The notes beneath the pieces were generated by a model. That model made no database searches. It was not told where the DNA came from and saw nothing but the letters and a program-made list of their open reading frames with translations. From Bugula neritina (taxonomy: Eukaryota; Bryozoa; Gymnolaemata; Cheilostomatida; Bugulidae), in contig OZ037768.1 in the NCBI GenBank assembly GCA_964035545.1, positions 13,888,175 to 13,952,174 on the forward strand: DNA of 64,000 nucleotides, given 5' to 3'. Positions 45,804-58,800 of this stretch are shown one piece after another (the first letter of the stretch is position 1; every line of letters starts with the position of its first letter). The position numbers were made by a program, and so were the translations under genes.

Positions 45804-46315
45804 GGTGTCATCCCAGATAAACGATTCCCAGTTAGACGATAGGCTAAATTTCCCACTTAGACGATTCTCACTTGGACGATTTCCAGTTAGACGTTATTTA
45901 TTTATATTGGTACAAAATATATTGTATGTGCAATTTATTTGAATATTATTTAAATATATATGTATATTTAAATAAAGCGCATGTATTCAGCACATAAATA
46001 AATCTCTTTGATCTGCATTAACATATTAATTTTACATAGTTTTTGCTTCTTGTTCAAACAGATATTTTGTTAATGAGTATTGATTAATTAAAAATAATGT
46101 TTATTATCAATATATTACTGTTTTTTGTCCTACACAAATCTATGAGAATTAGAATAGTATTCCAGATAATTCATGTTGGCTATTATAGCTACTAATTAGC
46201 ATTTTAGCTATTTAGCAATGAACGCAACAGTTATATAGGTATATTACTATAAAATTATATGGCACCAAAATAATAAGTATCGTCTAACTGGGAATCGTCC
46301 ATCTGGGATGAAACC
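45804..46315. mobile_element. hAT-like MITE copy 2
   Basis: Left and inverted right ends share TCATCCCAGATRRACGATT and CCCAGTTAGACGAT. Flanking 8-mers ACGACATA and ACGACATG match at 7 of 8 positions, the target-site length of hAT elements. The interior aligns with copy 1 at 32,878-33,304. Confidence 0.78.
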
Positions 46316-46969
46316 ACGACATGACCTGAACCTCTTAGTATACTATAGTTATGACTATTAATATAATTTGATTTAATATTGTTGATATTCATTTTTAAAG
46401 TTATAGCAATTTTAAATTAAATGCTAAAGAGAAAGTTAAACTCAAACTGGAAGTGGGAAATTTACTATTACTATTAGTAGTTACTATTACTAATAGTAAT
46501 AGTAATAGTAATACTAATAGGTTAGCATTAGTATTACTATTAGTATTATATAACATTAACTGTATAACTATAAGTATAAACATTTTGTGAAAGTAAAATT
46601 GAAAATAAAATTGAAGCTGAAAGTAAAAGTAAAAGTTTTAGTTTTACTTTCATTTGGTTTCTACTTTTAGTAAACTCACCATGAACACAGAACATGATGA
46701 TGATCATCATGATTAGTACTGATGGTCACAAGACTTCTACTTATAGTATTACGATTACTATTAGTTATAGCAATATCGATATGCAACATGAACATGATAA
46801 CGATGATGAACAAGTACAAGTACGATCACAATGACAATGCATTTAATTTTAAATTTATGGGCATACATGTAGTTGTACATCACCCCATAATACAATTACA
46901 TTTGCTATCGTTTATTGGTATTTAATAATATACATGACGATGACAATATGAATAATTATAATATTAATT

Positions 46970-47007
46970 GATGATGATCATGGTCACTAGTGATCATGAT
47001 CATCATC
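46970..47007. other. 38-bp near-perfect palindrome
   Basis: The sequence is centred on ACTAGT (46,986-46,991). The 16-bp arms GATGATGATCATGGTC and GATCATGATCATCATC pair at 15 of 16 positions. ATCATG repeats continue to 47,035. Confidence 0.8.
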
Positions 47008-48350
47008 ATGATGATGATCATCATGATGATGATACAAGTTCAAGTTGAATTAGTCAATTACAACTACTACTAGTACTACCATATAACCATTACAAGTTGA
47101 AGTATAATACTGTAAGTACTAAGTACTAGTATAAGTATAAGTGCCTATAAGTATTACTACAATATTTAATAATACTAATACTAATAGGTAGTATAACTAT
47201 AACTTCAAGCCTAATAAGTTAAGTATATAAGTATAACTATTACTAACAAGTAATGCTAATAAGTAAATACCATACTGTGCAAGCACAAATTTGCGAAAAC
47301 TCTGTAAAAGAATATAATTTTCAGAGAGTTGAAAGGAAAGAGATCATTGGTTAGACCGAGCGCTAAGAACTGGCTGCTATATTCATCAAGAATTATAGTA
47401 ATCTTAGCAAATATCGAAATAGGTTATGAATGTGGCTAATATTGAAAATGCAACTTCTATTTTATTTAAAAAAAACCACGTGGTCACTCAGAACAACAAA
47501 CTCGATGTACATACTTGCATTATGCGTGTCGGTGTTCACTGTGATTTTCTATCAACGGAATAATTATATTTATTGTAATAAACATTGCGTTGTTGAAAAT
47601 AATTTACTCTTCCTGCACCAATAATTATTATAGAAAACTTTAGCGATGTAAATCAAATTTAAGATTTGAGTTTTTGATTAATGGTTACGTAAAAGTAAAA
47701 GTAAAGACAGCTCTAACTGTAGTACTCTAGTAGATCTATTACTATTAGTATTATATTACTATTAGTATTAGTATTAGTATTAGTATTAGTATTACATTTA
47801 CTATTAGTATTATAATTAATAATTATGATTATAATGTTAATAATTAGTTGAAGTTGAACTATTACTATTAGTATTACAATTACTATTACTATTAGTATTA
47901 GCATTACTTTTAGATTTAGTATTACTATTAGTATTACTATTACTATTAGTATTACTATTAGTATTACTATTAGTGTGACTGTAGCTGTAATTCATTAGTG
48001 TATAACTAATATTTATATTCATATTGTGAGTTTAACATTATCATTATGATCAACTATTACTACTACTAGTATTATTACTAGTATTAAAATTATTAGCATT
48101 ACTATTAGTATTAGTCTTAGCTATGAGTATTACTATTAGTATTACTATTACTATTACTATTAGTAAAATAGCAGTTGTAGTATTACTATTGGTATTAGTG
48201 TTACTATTAGTATTAGTGTAAGTATAACTAGGCTACTAATTTAAAATAGAAAAAATAGAATAAGTCTATAGCTTAAGTATAACTATAGTTTCAGTTTGTA
48301 ACTTATAGTTATTAGTATAACCTTCACTGGTTACTCATTAGTAGCTATTA

Positions 48351-50488
48351 ACTATTATACATAATTTTGAATGAAATAACATTTAGCAGTTTAAGAATAC
48401 AATAGCAATAGGCATAGCCGTCACAAATATAATTTGAGCATGCTCAGACTACCTTTGCCAGTTTGTCTTGATGAATGAGAAAAAAGCTATTTACATGAAG
48501 GTAAGCAGTCCAGGTCCAACAGTTCAGTTATCCAGTGAGATTTACCAAGCTTCATCAAATCACAAAAAGCTGAGTGAAAGATATCCAATCAACAAGATTA
48601 CAATGTTTTTTTTCGAGGGGAAGGCAATTTCTACAGATTGCCTTTTTTATATTGTTCTATGTTTTGCTGGTAGGTTGTATTGGGGTTTTGGTGGGGGCCT
48701 TTTCTCTTTGGTCCAGCAGAGGTGGCCCTCACATTTGATGAGTTAAATTTAATAGCCTATTTTAATAACTTGGTACTTAGACACAATTTCAAAGCTATAT
48801 ATAGAATTTGATTAATTAAAGTTGGTGGAAAGATACAATATAGGTGATACAGACAAACAACCCTTTGCTGAGGAAGCCATCAGTGCCGAGTCCAATATGA
48901 ACGATAGGACAGGTGCCAGCATGTCGGAACAAAGAACTAAGAGAGAAAGGAAGCTTCAAAAGCAAAAGAAAATAAAGTTACTGTGTGTTGAGTGGTGTCT
49001 GGCATTTGAGAGTTTTATCGATTCTGAGAAAGGTACACCTATAAAAAATCTACATTGCGGAGAGGCAAAAGAAGCAATTAGTGGATATTTTCGGTTGCGA
49101 ACAGGAAGCATTTAACACTCTTTATGAAGAATTCGGTAGAAACCAGTAAGTAGAAGGCTCATTTCAAGACAAACTCAAAAATATCAAAAAATAGCTAATG
49201 GAGACCAAGTTGCACTAAAACAGTATCTATGCTTTTAAGACAATGCCTAGCAGCACAAGAAGTAATCCCTGGCTTCAAGGTGTTGGAGGATAAAAGAGAA
49301 AATAAAGAAATCATCATCTTTCAGAATGGGTAGTAAACACATGGACAGACTATGTGACAAGTAAAATAGTGAAACAATAGGGTTTCCTAGTTTCTCACAA
49401 TATGCAAGACCTATATCAAATCAATCCAAAATCTCAGAAAACAACCTGCGCAGTTTTGATAAACATAAAATATATCAAATGCATCTGAATCATGCAACAA
49501 AGCTCTCATTGGCACAAAATTTCAAGTTTACAATCCTCAGGCAACCAGCAAGTAGCTCTCTGCCTGAGCAAAGCACTTTGGCTAAGTTGAACTCATTCCT
49601 GGCAGATGCCAGATAGATGCGTGTTGGTGTAAGAACCAATGAGTCGACACAGAAATGGTGGTCATGGTTGAATTTCATATTTTGCATGTAGCTGTGCTCT
49701 TTTTTTGCAGCAAAGTCTGAATCAGGTGTTGTTGGAGCTAGTGTAGATGGTAAAGTTGGTACTGTTGTTCAGAGGCGTCTTCCCATCAGTAGCTCAGCTG
49801 ATGAGTGTTCATTTCTTATGGGCGTCCTACGATATGACAATGCTTTGTAGGGGTCATCGCGCTTGTCCAGTAACATCTTTATAGTGCATACAATGCATTC
49901 ACCCTCACCTAGTAGAAGGCTCATAGAGACTATGCTGAACTAGTCGCGTATGGGAACTGGTAATCCTTTGAAACTTGTTGAAAATTTTGTGCTGCACGCT
50001 GAGGTTTATGAGGAAGTTAGACACAACGCTGTGTGATGTGTACAATACCCTTATTTTCACACAAGCTGCTATTCAAGTGTTGTATTACAGCATTTTTTCT
50101 ATACAAGTTTTCAAAGAAAAAGCTATGAAAAGCAGAATGCATCATAAGTAAAAAAAATTGAAACACAATCTAGAGGTCAAGTCTTACAATAAAGGAGGAA
50201 GGGGGTTCATTCTGCACAGTGCTGGGGTTGTACCACATATTCGTTACTACTCAAATCAAGAGGTTTAGTTGTAATCACCTACTACTACTTTTGCTACTGC
50301 TACCACTACTGCCGCTGCTGCTGCTGCTCATACCACTATACTAACTAATACTATCACTGTTATTTTATTTGAAGGAGATTATTTGCAAATTGAATTGAAT
50401 TCAATTGGCACTTTTATTTATTTTGTAGGAAATCAAGCTGTTAAATGAGTCTACAGTTAACAGAATTAGTTAAGTCAATAACTGAATC
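48351..50488. other. Intergenic DNA upstream of the UPF0489 gene
   Basis: No gene could be supported. Open frames at 48,468-48,746 and 48,822-49,115 (Lys-rich, KRERKLQKQKK) and a stretch at 49,715-49,850 after an acceptor-like TTTTTTTGCAG have no recognisable content. A CTN trinucleotide run (CTACTACTACT to CTGCTGCTGCT) lies at 50,279-50,330, about 160 bp before the UPF0489 ATG. Confidence 0.4.
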
Positions 50489-53400
50489 ATGATCTTTTAC
50501 AACTTTATTGTTCGTCCATTTATCTATTTACTCAACAATGGATTTCGGCTATATTACACTCATGTCCGGAGAGTTAACCCTCGTTATATTTTGAAGTTAC
50601 TGAGTATTCCTGCAATATTCATATTCACCTTTCTAATATACAAACAATTTCCATCTCATTCACCAAAGTGGTAAGTGAGAAAATATTTAAACTTATTCGC
50701 TTTATTTGTACATTTTCTACTTATTGTATACAAGTAGATGGAGACAAAAATTTTTGCATTGAGTTTTGTTTTTCTACATGACATAAACTATCTGTGGTAA
50801 TTATCTTTTTTGTTAACATAGTTACATGTATATATAATATTTGTTTTTATTGTTTGAGCTTTGTTGTGTGTACAATAACATTAATTACAATATTTATAAA
50901 TTTTCAGGTATAAGCACATCAAAATGTCTTTGAAGGCTTATGATATGAATGTTGCAGTTGTCGAAGAACACCATGAAGGTTGGTTTATGTGATGTTAGTT
51001 TATCTTACCAGGTTTTGAGTTACTGGTTTTCATGTGGTGTGTGTTACTGGGGGCATTAGGTGATCATGTTTTGTATATTTGTTTTGAATAATACCATATG
51101 AGCGACTGCTCCTCTATACATACCTTAGCTGGTGCAGTGGTTGTATTTTGACGGGCATTGTAAAATCATTATTCGCTGTTTTTGTCTCACTTATGATAGC
51201 ATATTATTAGAAAATTCAAATTTGAAGAAGAGTGGACGGATTTTTCTTGTTTCCTATATCATGGCACGCTGTAAGTTTTCATTGCATCTCTTTGCTTCTA
51301 GTGCTCCAGTACTGGTTTACTGCAGCTCACAAGAACTTGCTTCCAGCCACTGGTAATGTGTTGGTATGTTTTATATTTTGAACTTCAAGCCAATTTGACA
51401 CTGCCTTTGTACACTTTCAATATTAAACAGTTAAAGCTGAGCAGGGGAGAGGCTGCATGCTGTTGGTTAAATGTTTCTATCAAAAATTGTGCTTTCTATG
51501 GCTTAGTTGTGTTCTGTGTATTATAGCCTTTGTTTGAATCAGCTCCATTTAGTATAGAAATAACAAGTATCAGGAATTCTAGATTCACATTGATGGCCAT
51601 GCTGACTCGGGGATTCCTGCATATGAGCCTGGCGTCTCTCTGTTTAAAACACCTGAAAATGCAGAGCATATACAGATGTTAATGCAGCGTAATGATGTAT
51701 TTATCATGGTAAGCAATCTATAGAATAGTTACGAAGTATCTCATTCAGTCTATTGTGTGGGAAAAATTAGAAAATGATGTGTGTTCTTATTATCTAGTGA
51801 GCTTTGTTAAGCTATTTGAGTTCAACTATTTATTGCACAATAAGTTATATTATTGAATGTAAAAATGTTTTGTGAACACTTGTAAAGTAAGAATTTCTTT
51901 ATCATCAAATGATCTTTTCGGGGGAAGGAGGAGGAAGAGGAGCAACCATGGTCTAGGGGTTGGTAGTGACTATAAACTTGCGTGAATTTTTATCAAGTGA
52001 TCGTTTCATTCTATATTTGCAGGCAGCTGCATATAAAGATTTTATAACAAGGTTTGTTTGGGTTTACCCAGACTGGACAGATGTGTCAGGTTTTACAGAA
52101 GACGAACTAAATGGTGCAGAATTCAAATTGGAAATAGGGTTTTATGATTTGTATTACAAAGATAAGCTTTATACAGGCACCTGTGGATGCTTTGTAAGTA
52201 TCATTTGCAACATAATGTGGCAACTTTTTCAACCTTAGTTTTTGTTATATAAAAAAATTGAATAAAACTCATAAATTTTTATAGTAAAGTCTATTGAATA
52301 TAATTTAATCTCTTTTTCTATCATTGTTTTTGTAGCAAATTGTATCTTTTTCAGTTTTTAGACAAATTTCCGTGAAAAAATATATTATAATTTAGTTTCA
52401 ATGTTGAGAAATTCCTACTTACGAAGTTATATTGTTTGCCTTCACTTATACAATCAAATAGCAATTAAAAAATAAGGGTTTTTAGTTTCTAGCTTTGGTA
52501 ATCATGTATTATTTTTTTCCTTACTACAATGTAATGAGTAATATGTATGCTATCAACTATCAAATCTGCTATTCTAATTTTTCAATAACCATATTTAAAT
52601 TGTTTTGAAACTTAATAAATTGTAAATCGTAATCACTATTATGAATAGTTATCACTTGAAAAATTCTATTTGTTGACAGCTCTAATGGAAACCACATCTT
52701 GTTACTGCTAGCACTACTATCAACTTTTTTGACCTTTGTCTCTTTGTTCATCATTTAAGCTTGCAAGATCGTATAACTACAAATATTTATACTTTTAGGT
52801 AGTTTATCAAAACACTGCTGAATGTGATTTTATTGATGAAAATGGTTCTCTCATCACAAATTTCACTGAAGGATGTAAAACGTATCGAACTGTGAGTCGT
52901 GATTAATTTTAATGATGTGTGGGGTATAAAAAGTATGATCTGTCAGTATATGTAGCTCCTAATTTATATTCGTGTATAGCTTATGCTATAAATATGTAAA
53001 TGTAACATAACGTGTGCCTTCAGCTTAGTATATGGCTAGACTGTCAACTCATGTCTCACTTTGCATAGCAGTGCTGGGCCACAGAATATTTTTGGTCCCA
53101 CCCATTATACTATGTATTTGATTGATAACTTTCCTTTCTGTTGGGTGTTTACAGCTACCTATGCATATGATTCAATCATCACAAGCACCTGTCGTTTTGC
53201 CAAGTATTTTGGCAAAGACAAAGGATGCTCCAATTATTCTTGATATAGATGAAGATTATTTTGGAGTTATGAAAGGCAGTGATCTGTTGGAAGGCATTAA
53301 TTTTGAACTAATTGAAAAGTTCAATGAACTATTAGCTGATGTCTTTACTATTAAAAATATTGAGGGTTAGTTGATTACTGATTTTAAATGTTATCAAACT

Positions 53401-54877
53401 TGTTATGATTAAATGAAAAGTTAAGTTCCTGGTTTTATGAGTAACACTGCATGTCAATATTGTCATATAATGCTGTTGTTATACTGCATGTACGTTGTAT
53501 GTGTACTGTATGTATACTGTGTGTCTGATGTATGTATACTGTGTGTAGGGTGTATGTATACTGAGTGTATGATGTATGTATACTGTGTGTCTAATGTATG
53601 TATACTGTGTGTATGATGTGCGTATACTGTGTGTATGATGTATGTATACTGTGTGTCTGATGTATGTACTGTGTGTATGGTGTATACACTGTGTGTATGA
53701 TGTATATACTGTGCGTATGATTTATCTTTTCACAATGTAATTTCTATCACAAATTGATGCGATTTGATGGTTATATATGCAATGGTTTGTTTTCAGATGA
53801 AGTTAATGCGCATAAACTTCTGCTCAATATCCTTCATTTGGTTAAAGTGACTTGCACCTCTACTCTATCCAACATGAGAGAGTGTAGCCGGGAGCATTTC
53901 AGACATATTCAACGGTTTTTAAGAGAATCTGGGCTGCAACACACACTCATTGGCAAAAGGTGATTCTTGGATCTACTGGTCTCATTTACGTTGTCTACAC
54001 ACTGCTTTAAAATACTGCATCCTAATGTACATGTTTAAGGTTTAGTGGCAAAAAATTACCTAATTTGTAATTATGTATATACTTCTTGAGATCTTAACTT
54101 TGAAATGAATATTTTCTAATCACAGTACAGGAGTCATTGTTGTGTTGTAGAAGCCTGCGCAGTGATGAACTCTTAAGCATTGTATCATATATTTCAAAGA
54201 ATTTCAATGCTCAGCAAATTGATCAAATCTCCCAAGTTGGATTCTGTCTGGTTATCAGTCCTCAAACTCGAAAACTAAATATTCCGAGAAATCTTCAAAT
54301 ACGACCGTGAGTTTGCCATTGTGCCACACTAGTATGAAGATGTCTATTAATTATAATGGCAGTAGAGTTTTTTAAAATGTGATCTCTCATGAGTTGCAAT
54401 CAATTAACAGTTTCTGTAATATCTCAATGTTTTTCATTTTCATACATTTTACTAAGATTATTGTACTATTTTAAGTCTTTCTAACCATCCTACTACATAC
54501 TTTATCATGTTATGTGATTTGCGAAATGCATATTATTACGTATTGCACGTTTTTATACTTTTTACGTTAGGTACGAGACCATTTCTGTATGCCATGGAAT
54601 AAACACACCGTTTTCTGAAAATCAAATCTATATTCCATCAGAAGAGGAACTGGATGCCAACATAAATGTTTATGAATCAATTTTAAAGCAAGTACCAAAT
54701 GACAAAGTAAAGCTGATAACAGTTGTTCGTTCTAATAGGGATGGTTTTACACCCCGTAGTCTGCAACCAGAAATTGAAGAGCATGTATTAAGATCTCTCA
54801 ATAATAAGTTTGGTAGAACAAATGTAATATATGACCCTAATCTGATGTTGCATATCGGACAGGGGATAACATTATGA
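50489..54877 (+). CDS. UPF0489 family protein (C5orf22-like) with N-terminal membrane anchor
   Basis: Ten exons join in phase to 513 codons: 50489-50670, 50908-50978, 51302-51363, 51583-51708, 52023-52193, 52799-52891, 53155-53365, 53797-53959, 54151-54306, 54571-54877. Residues 33-51 form a hydrophobic segment preceded by basic residues, fitting a type II anchor. VVEEHHE (78-84), HIDGHAD (107-113) and ILDIDEDYF (263-271) match the C5orf22 motifs. They also resemble arginase-fold metal-ligand motifs (DxHxD and DxD). I recall Pfam noting a likely relation of UPF0489 to arginases. Sequons at Asn219 and Asn225 fit a luminal domain. The C-terminal part (YIPSEEELDANI) also matches the family. Substrate unknown. 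The human protein, as I recall it, is shorter and lacks this anchor. Confidence 0.9.
51937..52010 (+). mobile_element. Truncated SINE next to a splice acceptor
   Basis: AGCAACCATGGTCTAGGGGTT (tRNA-like head) is joined directly to GGTAGTGACTATAAACTTGCG, the tail seen in the SINE at 5,622-5,645. The central part is missing. It ends 13 bp before exon 5 of the UPF0489 gene (52,023). Confidence 0.65.
53470..53725. repeat. ~22-bp minisatellite in UPF0489 intron 7
   Basis: About eleven variable units of ACTGTGTGTMTGATGTATGTAT lie between exons 7 and 8. Confidence 0.9.
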
Positions 54878-55134
54878 CACTTTTGCATTTCATTTACAAT
54901 TTGGCATTTCAATCTCTAACTATTATAGATGCAGTCTCAAACCATTTTTTGTCTAACAAAAGTTACTGCAATTATACAGCTTTTTAATCCGCTTTATAAA
55001 GACAATCTTATAAAGGCAAGCAGATATTAATTTTGTTTTCCAATTATTTTTATAATTCTTTTCTTTTCAGTTAAGTCTTATTTATTTATAACTTAAAAAT
55101 AAATTTATATAAATTTTTAAAATACTATTTTGTA

Positions 55135-55140
55135 AATAAA
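55135..55140 (+). terminator. Polyadenylation signal of the UPF0489 gene
   Basis: AATAAA lies about 260 bp after the stop codon at 54,877. An AT-rich 3' UTR precedes it, and earlier AATAAA-like words at 55,098 are possible alternatives. Confidence 0.5.
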
Positions 55141-55819
55141 GCAGATAACTCGCAGTGTTCAATAATTTAATAAAAGGACAACTAAACAAAATTCATGAAG
55201 AAAACTGTCAACAGTAAAGTAACACTGGCCCTGATTTGATTGGCAATACATATGCCCCAGCCAATAGTAGGCACCTTATTGTGCTGGTACAAATGGTGTA
55301 ATGATTTTGTGCAGCAGCATATTGCCTATCAAGAAATTTTAAATTGAAGCAAAGCTTTCATTGGAAATACAAAACTACAGCTACACTTCAAACTATGGTA
55401 AGCAATAATGCTAACGATATGCATTAAGTCTTTAAAATTTGATTTATTGGTTAAGCTTTAAAAAAATAAAAGCAGTGTTTAAGAAAAATTGAAAAGTGAT
55501 TAAGTAAAGTGAGTTCCTTATAAAAGCTAATTTTTTTGCACATCAAATTAAGCATGACAACGGCACATGAACAGGAGTGGTTGCAACTATTATTCATTAT
55601 AGAATAAAATTCATCTAATATAAAATATTGAAAAAAGTTTAAATTTACAGCTTCACAAAGTTTAAGAAACGGAATGGAAAAATAGAAGTGAGATAATTTT
55701 CTAAAACCAACAGAATGATCTACACATCTCAGAATTCAAGTATATAATGAAATGCTCAGTAAAAACGAACAGGGTGGTATTAAGGTTTGGCTGATAGATT
55801 TACAAACTTAATTATGAGA

Positions 55820-58800
55820 TCAGTTAAAACAACCTACAGTTGTACTAACACTTGAGATAAATTTAGTGCGGTCTAGATTCACTCCATTTACTTTAACATC
55901 ACCAATGCAACCATTAATGCCAGTCTTCAGTATATATGATGGCAAATTGATGTAACTTACAAAACTAAAATTGTGTCAAAAAGAAGACAAATCGTAATTG
56001 ATAAACCAAAGTAATGTATGTATATACATAAGCATACATATATAGACAAGCACATATAATATAAATATTTGCAAACTTGATAGCATTTGCTGCCAGGCGT
56101 CTGTGATTTGAATATCAATATCAATACACCCATAGAACAATTCATCAACAATCTGCGAATAAAAACAGCTGAATATAATAATCTAACAATTGTGTATTCT
56201 TTTCTTTGATATAAATTAAATAGAAAAATATGGGTCTGTAAACACACAGTTTTTCAAGCACTAAGAAAACCATATTGAATTATAGCTTACTTCTTCTGGA
56301 ATGCTTTTCTTCAAGTCATTTCTCACTCATCCTACATAAAGTTCTGTTGCTATATTCAAGTTCGACACATTTTTCAGTACTTTCTGGTTGTTTGAATAGT
56401 CTTGTCTATCATACACAACCTTCAATAGTCAACCAGCTAAATAGTAGAGAAACTTAATATAAGATAAATGTAATTTCATACAATTGAGTTAATATTTTAC
56501 ATCTTATCATCAAACAATTGACTTGCCAGAGCCATAAAGTTGTGATACCGAAGCAATGTAATTGACCACCATAAGCCATCAGCATATGCATAGTTGGTTT
56601 TGATAATATCTGAAAGCATGGTATCTGTTTGCACAACAAGATTTAGATGACCATCAAGCATGAACAGGGAGAGCCATCGTGAAGGAGAAGTTGCATCATT
56701 CGCTGCATATAACAACAATCCACTTGATGCCAAGGCACGAAATCTTAGTCATCACCACACTAAAATCAATACAAAATGGGTTTACTATATAGTATATACT
56801 GTATGTAGTATGTGTATACCGTATGTAGTACGTGTATAATGTATGTAGTACGTGTATAATGTATGTAGTATGTGTATAATGTATGTAGTACGTGTATAAT
56901 GTATGTAGTATTTGTATACTGTATGTAAGATGTGTATACTGGATGTAGTAAGTGTATACTGTATTTAGTGTATACTGTATGTAGTAAGTGCATACTGTAT
57001 GTAACGAAATCTCTGAGTACCATGTTTTAACAACTAAACACGACCAAAATTATACCTGAATGTAAATCTGCTGACAACATTTTCCAATTTGAAAGAAGCA
57101 TAGCTAATATCTTCATCACCAAATCGTCTTCCGTAGCTTTAGTGCCCAATAACTTCATCTGGTAGACAAGTTGTAATGTTATTCGTTATTATTATATCAT
57201 TTATACTTGAGTCGCTAAAACAAAAGGTTATAAAAACAGACCGGAAGCACGAGGACGTTGAAACATGCCTGAAAGTTAATTGTTAATGAATTTGGTATTT
57301 CTCTTTGTATCACTAAACATCCTTTTACTTAAATGTCCCACTTGGCTGGCCAGCCACTATAACTCCCTAGTTTAGGTCCGACATTTATTATAGAGCTACT
57401 GGAAACAGAATGACAGGTGATATATACTGAACACTAATAATACTAACATTGTATACTAATATTACATGGTACCACGGTTAATTGGACTCACTGCCCTTTC
57501 TTTGGATACTCTGGAGAGACTGTTTGTCAATTTTTATTTTTTTTATGATGGAGGGATTGAAACCTCCTGGTGAGTTATCCTTTGATGGCAATGTTGCGGA
57601 GAATTGGAGGAAATGGAAAAGGTCATTTCAAAATTATTTGCTAGCAGTAAATTTAATTGTGTTACCAAAGGCGGCGGATAGTTCTGACCCGCCCGAGAAT
57701 GTAGCCATTTCCAAAAGGCAAGTGGCTATAATGCTACATTGTGCTGGTGAAGAGGCATATGAGATCTTCAGCCAGTTTGAGTTTGCCACTGAGGAAAGTG
57801 CTGATAATTTGGAGGATGTTCTGGCCAAGTTTGAGACTCACTGCAACCCCAAGAAAAACATCCTGTATGAAACGTTTGTATTTTGGTCTTTAAGTCAATC
57901 TGATGGGGAGCCCATAGACCTTTTTGTGAAAAAGTTGAAGACCCAAGCAGCAAACTGTGAGTTTGGCCAGATGCAGGAGAGGATGCTGTTATGTCGCGTG
58001 ATAGTTGGCTTATCTGATATCAAGTTGAAAGAGAGATTGCTTCGTGATGGCAAGATTACACTTACAAATGCCATGGACGATATCAAAGCTGCAGAAACAA
58101 ACCAGACAGCAACTCTCAAAGATGGCAGAAGTTGACCAGTCAACGGCAGGTGTAGCTGCAGTTGGTGCTGAGAAGCATATTCCATCGAGAGATCAAATAA
58201 AAAATTGTAAGTTTTGCACATTCTCTCATTTAAAGGGCAAATGTCCTGCTTATGGCAAGAAGTGCCGGAGTTGTAGAGGTCTGAATCACTTTGAAAAGGC
58301 TTGCAATGAAGCTAAACACAAATCAATCAAGAACATCAATGCTAACGAAGAAAAGCAGATGGAGTCACTGTTTATTGGCATGATGGGCTCGCAAAAACCG
58401 TGCTCTAAATCATGGTATGAATCTTTAATTCTTCAAAGCAGTGTTAACCATACTACTGTGGCCTTTAAAATAGATACTGGAGCTCAAACTAATGCCGTGA
58501 CCAGTGATATCGTGAAAATGCTAAGAGCTCAAATAATGCCCAGCAATATCAAGCTAAAGGGTTACAATAATGCACTTATTGTGAACCACGGTTATGTTGA
58601 GCTAAAAGTTAGTCACGATGGAAATGAGAGCACTGAGAGATTTGAAGTTGTAGATACTGGTTTGTTTCCTATTTTAGGATTGGAAACATCTGAAGCTCTG
58701 GGAATAGTCAAACGTATCAAGGAAATCACCACATCTGATCGGCTGAGTAAATATAATGATGTATTTGAAGGTATCGACTGTTTGAGTGGAGAACATGAAA

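Larger units (their letters stand above)
44340..48350. repeat. Degenerate TTAGTA-type simple-repeat field
   Basis: About 4 kb is dominated by ACTATTAGTATTA-like words with many interruptions, in both orientations. The best runs are at 46,470-46,550, 47,745-47,800 and 47,860-48,220. Interspersed are ATGATGATC runs and a MITE. Open frames of the NTNSNTNS type arise from the repeat and are not genes. Confidence 0.8.

Noticed and set aside
47713-48022. Minus-strand frames rich in Asn, Thr and Ser
   Set aside because: They are translations of the TTAGTA-type simple repeat; low complexity, no start or splice context.
48822-49115. Lys-rich 97-codon frame as a gene
   Set aside because: No recognisable domain, no supporting splice structure and no second exon could be found.
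56083-56154. Longer laminin-G middle exon including GCIDIDIQI
   Set aside because: It looked like a domain strand, but its phase does not join to the last exon; the shorter 56,130-56,168 exon does.
56766-57023. Minus-strand frame with repeated YTYYIHY-like units
   Set aside because: A by-product of the 20-bp minisatellite in the laminin-G intron.
57467-57486. tRNA assignment for the element F primer site
   Set aside because: TGGTACCACGG begins correctly but I could not match it to a tRNA 3' end from memory.
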